A stretch of 64,000 nucleotides of DNA from Halodesulfovibrio aestuarii DSM 17919 = ATCC 29578 (GTDB taxonomy: Bacteria > Desulfobacterota > Desulfovibrionia > Desulfovibrionales > Desulfovibrionaceae), in assembly GCF_000384815.1 (NCBI RefSeq), contig NZ_ARQF01000018.1, forward strand, positions 62,001 to 126,000, written 5' to 3'. The translations under genes and the position numbers were made by a program. Of this stretch, positions 61,127 to 64,000 are shown in pieces. A model generated the notes under the pieces. It was not told the origin of the DNA, made no database searches, and was given only the letters and a program-made list of their open reading frames with translations. The first letter of the stretch is position 1; every line of letters begins with the position of its first letter.

Positions 61127-62677
61127 GTGGCTGAATTAGTGCGAAATCTGCGAAAATGTCATAAGGGGCTCAGACTTGCGTTTGCTCTTGTTGTGCTCAT
61201 GGCAACGTGCGTAAGTCTCGCTGCGTGTAGCAAAACCGGTAGATATCCGGTGTGGGAGTATAATCGGCAGAATAATGTTGCCGATTTAGAAAACCTCTCG
61301 CAAAATCCTTCGGATTATTTGACACACAGTGCTCATACGCCTGTGATGACGTTAGCTGAACAGGCGGTGCAGTTTTCCGCGCTTAAGACGTACCATTATG
61401 CTCCGTGGCGTCAGACAAAACCTAGCCTTTCTAAAGAAGATGCCTTTTGGGGAAACTCTGCGTATCCCTATGGTCTTGGCTATGCAGAAAATCTGCTTCC
61501 ATGGACAGAAGCTGCCATGTCCAGACTTGTGGACAGTCAGTCCATGGAAACGTATCCAAGTATGGCGAGACATGCGATTACGGTACGTACTTCATCGTTG
61601 CGCGTATTGCCAACAGTGAAACCGTACTTTTTTAATCCAGCTCTACCTGGAGAGGGATTTCCATTTGATTATTATCAGAATTCAAGTGTCCATGCCGGAA
61701 CACCTCTTTTTATTTCGCACGCTTCTATCTCTGGAGAATGGCTCTATGCAGAAACCGCGTACGCAAGTGGTTGGATTCTCGCCAACGATGTTGCGTTCGT
61801 AACAAAAGAGCAAGAGCAGCTTGTTATGTCCGGAACATTGTATGCCATTATGTGCGATAATGTGACATTGCAAACAGCAGAAGGGCAGTATCTTTCCACA
61901 GGATTTGTGGGAGGTGTTTTTTCTAAAGCGCCAAAGTCAGGGGGAGAGTCTGTTTCGGCTGTAGCAGGCTCAGCTGAGGGGGAAAAAAAGGCAAGAACGA
62001 AGAAAGATGTAGTTGAATCGATGACGCAACATAAGCACGATGACATGCAATATAAAATGATATCTGCTATGGAGCCTCGTTCGTATGTTTCTTTATTGGT
62101 ACCTGCCCGTAATTCTCTGGGGCAGGCAGAGTTTTTTAGTGCCCCCGTTTGGACTGAGCAGGCGGCAGAAATTCCCGCACCCTTGACGCCAAGGGCAATG
62201 GCGGAGCTGGCTAAACATATTATCGGGCAACGGTACGGCTGGGGCGGGTTATATTTAGACAGGGACTGCTCTTCTACTATTCGTGATCTTTTTATGGCGT
62301 TTGGAGTGTGGTTACCACGTAACTCAGGCCCTCAGGCGGAAAGAGGTAAGAAAGTTATCTCGTTGAAAGGTCTGACTGCCAGTGAAAAGCGTGATGTGAT
62401 TATTGAAAACGGCATCCCCTTTTTCTCCCTTATCGGCCTGAGAGGCCATATTGGGCTCTACTTAGGATATGAACCTGTGACTAAAATGCCATTTATGTTG
62501 CACGACCTATGGGGAGTCCGCACATTTAATGCGGATCGTGAGAGCAGGGCGATTGTCGGTCGTATCTCCATCACAACGCTCAGGCCGGGTGAAGAACGGC
62601 GGGATGTAAAGAAGGACTATTTCTATAGCAGGATCCTTAAGTTACAAATAAAACCCGGAATGTGGGAAAATAAATAA
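61127..62677 (+). CDS. NlpC/P60 lipoprotein with SH3 domains
   Basis: 516 residues. Lipoprotein signal with lipobox LAAC at about residues 31-34 (LVVLMATCVSLAACSKTGRY). SH3-like regions follow: TVRTSSLRVLPTVKPYFFNP and SISGEWLYAETAYASGWILA. The NlpC/P60 peptidase lies at about residue 365: RYGWGGLYLDRDCSSTIRDL with the catalytic Cys, RNSGPQAERG, and IGLRGHIGLYLGYEPVT with the catalytic His. It is a cell-wall hydrolase that cuts peptide stems. The start is GTG at 61127; other starts are possible. The SH3-SH3-NlpC order matches a common deltaproteobacterial group. Confidence 0.93.
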   Translation: MAELVRNLRKCHKGLRLAFALVVLMATCVSLAACSKTGRYPVWEYNRQNNVADLENLSQNPSDYLTHSAHTPVMTLAEQAVQFSALKTYHYAPWRQTKPSLSKEDAFWGNSAYPYGLGYAENLLPWTEAAMSRLVDSQSMETYPSMARHAITVRTSSLRVLPTVKPYFFNPALPGEGFPFDYYQNSSVHAGTPLFISHASISGEWLYAETAYASGWILANDVAFVTKEQEQLVMSGTLYAIMCDNVTLQTAEGQYLSTGFVGGVFSKAPKSGGESVSAVAGSAEGEKKARTKKDVVESMTQHKHDDMQYKMISAMEPRSYVSLLVPARNSLGQAEFFSAPVWTEQAAEIPAPLTPRAMAELAKHIIGQRYGWGGLYLDRDCSSTIRDLFMAFGVWLPRNSGPQAERGKKVISLKGLTASEKRDVIIENGIPFFSLIGLRGHIGLYLGYEPVTKMPFMLHDLWGVRTFNADRESRAIVGRISITTLRPGEERRDVKKDYFYSRILKLQIKPGMWENK

Positions 62678-62679
62678 AA

Positions 62680-62719
62680 AGAAGCCCCTGAGATAATTTA
62701 AACTCAGGGGCTACATTTT
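62680..62719. terminator. bidirectional terminator
   Basis: AGCCCCTGAG/CTCAGGGGCT with a ten-base loop and T runs on both strands, between convergent genes. Confidence 0.9.
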
Positions 62720-63363
62720 TAGCAGCTATACTTTGATCGGTGCGACGATTTTATCTCTGCTGTTTTGGTTAATACTGGAACAGGTTGCCTACACTGGTAG
62801 AGAAAGGCAGGAGGGAAATTGTTCCAGACAATCCTGGATCTATCCACGTTGCAAAATGATTGTGCCAGTTGTTTGCGAAAAGCTGAAAAAGACGGAAGAA
62901 CAGCACCGCAAACATAGGCGTATGTAATAAATGTACCATTGGGCTTCAGGCTTGTTCGTATTGCCTGTGTAAGTTCGCGCTGTTGTTTTGAAGAGAATGA
63001 TGCCCAAGGTAGTGACGAAATAATAACGTCTGCTTTGCCCACAGACCTTTGTCGTAATATGGTAGGAAGATTTTCCGCACAATCGAGTAAAAAGTAAGAA
63101 TGGGGATGTTGAGCCACAAGCATCTTATAAAGATGTGGATTCTTTTCGATGGAAATAAATTCTGCTCCATCTTTCAATGATCGTAAAAGATGTTTTGAGA
63201 GACTCCCTGTGCCAGCCCCAAGTTCTACCACAACATCAGCATTAGTGATTCGTTCGTTGCCAGCTATTTCCTTGCAAAGACTCGGACTGCTGGAACAAAC
63301 GGTACCAGTTGAAAATGGGTCGCGTATGAATTCTCGTAACATGCTCCAACGGGATGAACGCAT
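62719..63363 (-). CDS. SAM-dependent methyltransferase, phospholipid N-methyltransferase/KsgA-like
   Basis: 214 residues. Class I methyltransferase: motif I DVVVELGAGTGSLSKHLLRS near residue 43, an acidic strand-end FISIEKNPHLYKMLVAQHP, ISSLPWASF as motif IV (a proline-containing variant of NPPW), and LKPNGTFITYAYVCG. Distribution of motifs resembles PmtA phosphatidylethanolamine N-methyltransferases and KsgA-type enzymes. Substrate unclear. No strong ribosome binding site before 63363. Confidence 0.82.
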   Translation of the reverse strand: MRSSRWSMLREFIRDPFSTGTVCSSSPSLCKEIAGNERITNADVVVELGAGTGSLSKHLLRSLKDGAEFISIEKNPHLYKMLVAQHPHSYFLLDCAENLPTILRQRSVGKADVIISSLPWASFSSKQQRELTQAIRTSLKPNGTFITYAYVCGAVLPSFSAFRKQLAQSFCNVDRSRIVWNNFPPAFLYQCRQPVPVLTKTAEIKSSHRSKYSC

Positions 63364-63959
63364 TTAATATCCTTTGCTTTTGCGACTGGCTGCATTTGTT
63401 TTCTTTGTGTCTTCGCTGAGGGAGGCGCAATCCCTTGATTATCAAGAAGACGCCCCTCCGACCGCGACTTATATTGCAGCCGTTATATAGTTCGAGTGAC
63501 AACCGTGCGGTAAGCATATTGTCTGCTATGGTAACAGCAAAAGAAGTACCGTTTGAATATAAATACAGGCTGGTTTGTCCTCATCTTTCGAATGTATTGA
63601 AATGACAACATGTTGTGTGTCAGGATTTTTTTTATCTGTTCTTTGAGGTGAAATACACATTCTCTGGACGTGATGTTACTTGCACAAAAAAAAGGGTAAT
63701 TTTTGTACATGACGTATAGAAATTATACGTTGCAGTGGACAAATATTTTTCTGAAAGCGTAGCCGCAGCGAGTATTATTTAAGAAGTATAGCTTCGCAGG
63801 TGTGAAGAGATGTTTTTCGTAAGGGAGCTGCCGTAGTGGGTGCCCCCTTGGAAAGATGTCGAATATCCATCGAAAGTCTCCCTATGTGTCTTACCAGTTG
63901 ACACCGCGCATTTTCCGGCTAGTCTGCAGAAGGCGACATTACGCCGGAGCAGAATTTGA
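63364..63959. other. gene-free stretch, right part may be structured RNA
   Basis: About 600 bp without a credible gene. From 63765 on it is richer in G and C, with possible stems: GGGAG (63821) to CTCCC (63880), a TCGA/TCGA hairpin near 63861, and GGCG-ACATTA-CGCC at 63932-63945 just before the next start. It may be a leader RNA of the gene at 63960. No family recognised. Confidence 0.35.
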
Positions 63960-64000
63960 ATGAGTGAATCATATACGTTTTACGCAGCAACATTGGGCTG
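63960..64000 (+). CDS. start of a probable MtaB-like tRNA methylthiotransferase (cut by window end)
   Basis: ATG at 63960 about ten bases after CGGAG. The 13 visible codons read MSESYTFYAATLG with the next likely Cys (TG at the window end). FYAATLGC matches the N-terminus of MtaB/MiaB-family radical SAM enzymes, which begin with FxxxTLGCKxNQ. MtaB would methylthiolate t6A37 in tRNA. Only the first residues can be seen, so this is a tentative call. Confidence 0.5.
   Translation, partial: MSESYTFYAATLG

Noticed and set aside
1-64000. CRISPR arrays, insertion sequences, rRNA genes
   Set aside because: No regular short repeats with spacers, no transposase gene or terminal repeats and no rRNA sequence were seen.

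Overview
The window is a chromosomal segment of an anaerobic, Gram-negative deltaproteobacterium of the Desulfovibrio type; a Halodesulfovibrio-like organism is my best guess. Reasons: a trimeric porin of the kind found in Desulfovibrio, a DcrH-like chemoreceptor with a C-terminal hemerythrin domain, the GatCAB/GatB arrangement, a probable selenoprotein, lipid A/heptose genes, moderate GC content and many AT-rich gaps. Most of the DNA is core genome. No insertion sequence, CRISPR array or rRNA operon is visible.

Layout. 1-2516: amino-acid ABC ATPase (cut by the window edge), an unknown membrane protein and a TetR regulator. 2699-4523: three identical tRNA-Ser(GGA) genes, the 4.5S SRP RNA gene and two paralogous small membrane proteins. 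4529-7808: operon hisD-purC-fabI followed by a 58-codon gene that reads through an in-frame UGA and is probably a new small selenoprotein. 7927-11344: porin and uvrC. 11886-17467: orphan CII-like phage regulator, then a lipoprotein-gatC-gatA-mnmA run. 17600-23092: dnaK, grpE and an AsmA-like protein. 23269-28406: cobQ, an orphan phage-type tail fibre, and a three-gene unknown/PqqD-like/glycosyltransferase-like operon. 28861-40369: SpoIIE phosphatase, lepA-lepB, chemoreceptor, comM/yifB, two LysE exporters, rsgA. 40552-46928: fmdB-hemC, gmhA, and the nadK-ARMT1-like-gatB run. 47334-51667: MucR-like regulator, YkgJ-like protein, shikimate kinase, nadE, rpsI/rplM. 51896-57209: HD protein, an ECF sigma operon with periplasmic partners and a frameshifted small lipoprotein, a CBS protein and an unknown protein. 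57625-62677: zinc-ribbon protein, a phage-type genetic switch (S24 repressor, three small genes read the opposite way, three operator palindromes), and an NlpC/P60 lipoprotein. 62719-64000: a methyltransferase, a gene-free stretch, and the first codons of an MtaB-like gene.

How genes fit together. Translation is the main theme: tRNA-Ser, SRP RNA, gatCAB, mnmA, lepA, rsgA, rpsI/rplM and mtaB. A second theme is envelope upkeep (porin, lipoproteins, AsmA, LepB, gmhA, NlpC/P60, ECF sigma with a Spy-like partner). NAD metabolism appears twice (nadK, nadE). The accessory material is scattered phage-derived pieces rather than an intact prophage. The items most worth following are the UGA-containing gene at 4529-4705, the operator-repressor switch at 58264-60319, the PqqD-like cluster at 26169-28406 and the frameshifted lipoprotein at 55332-55459.
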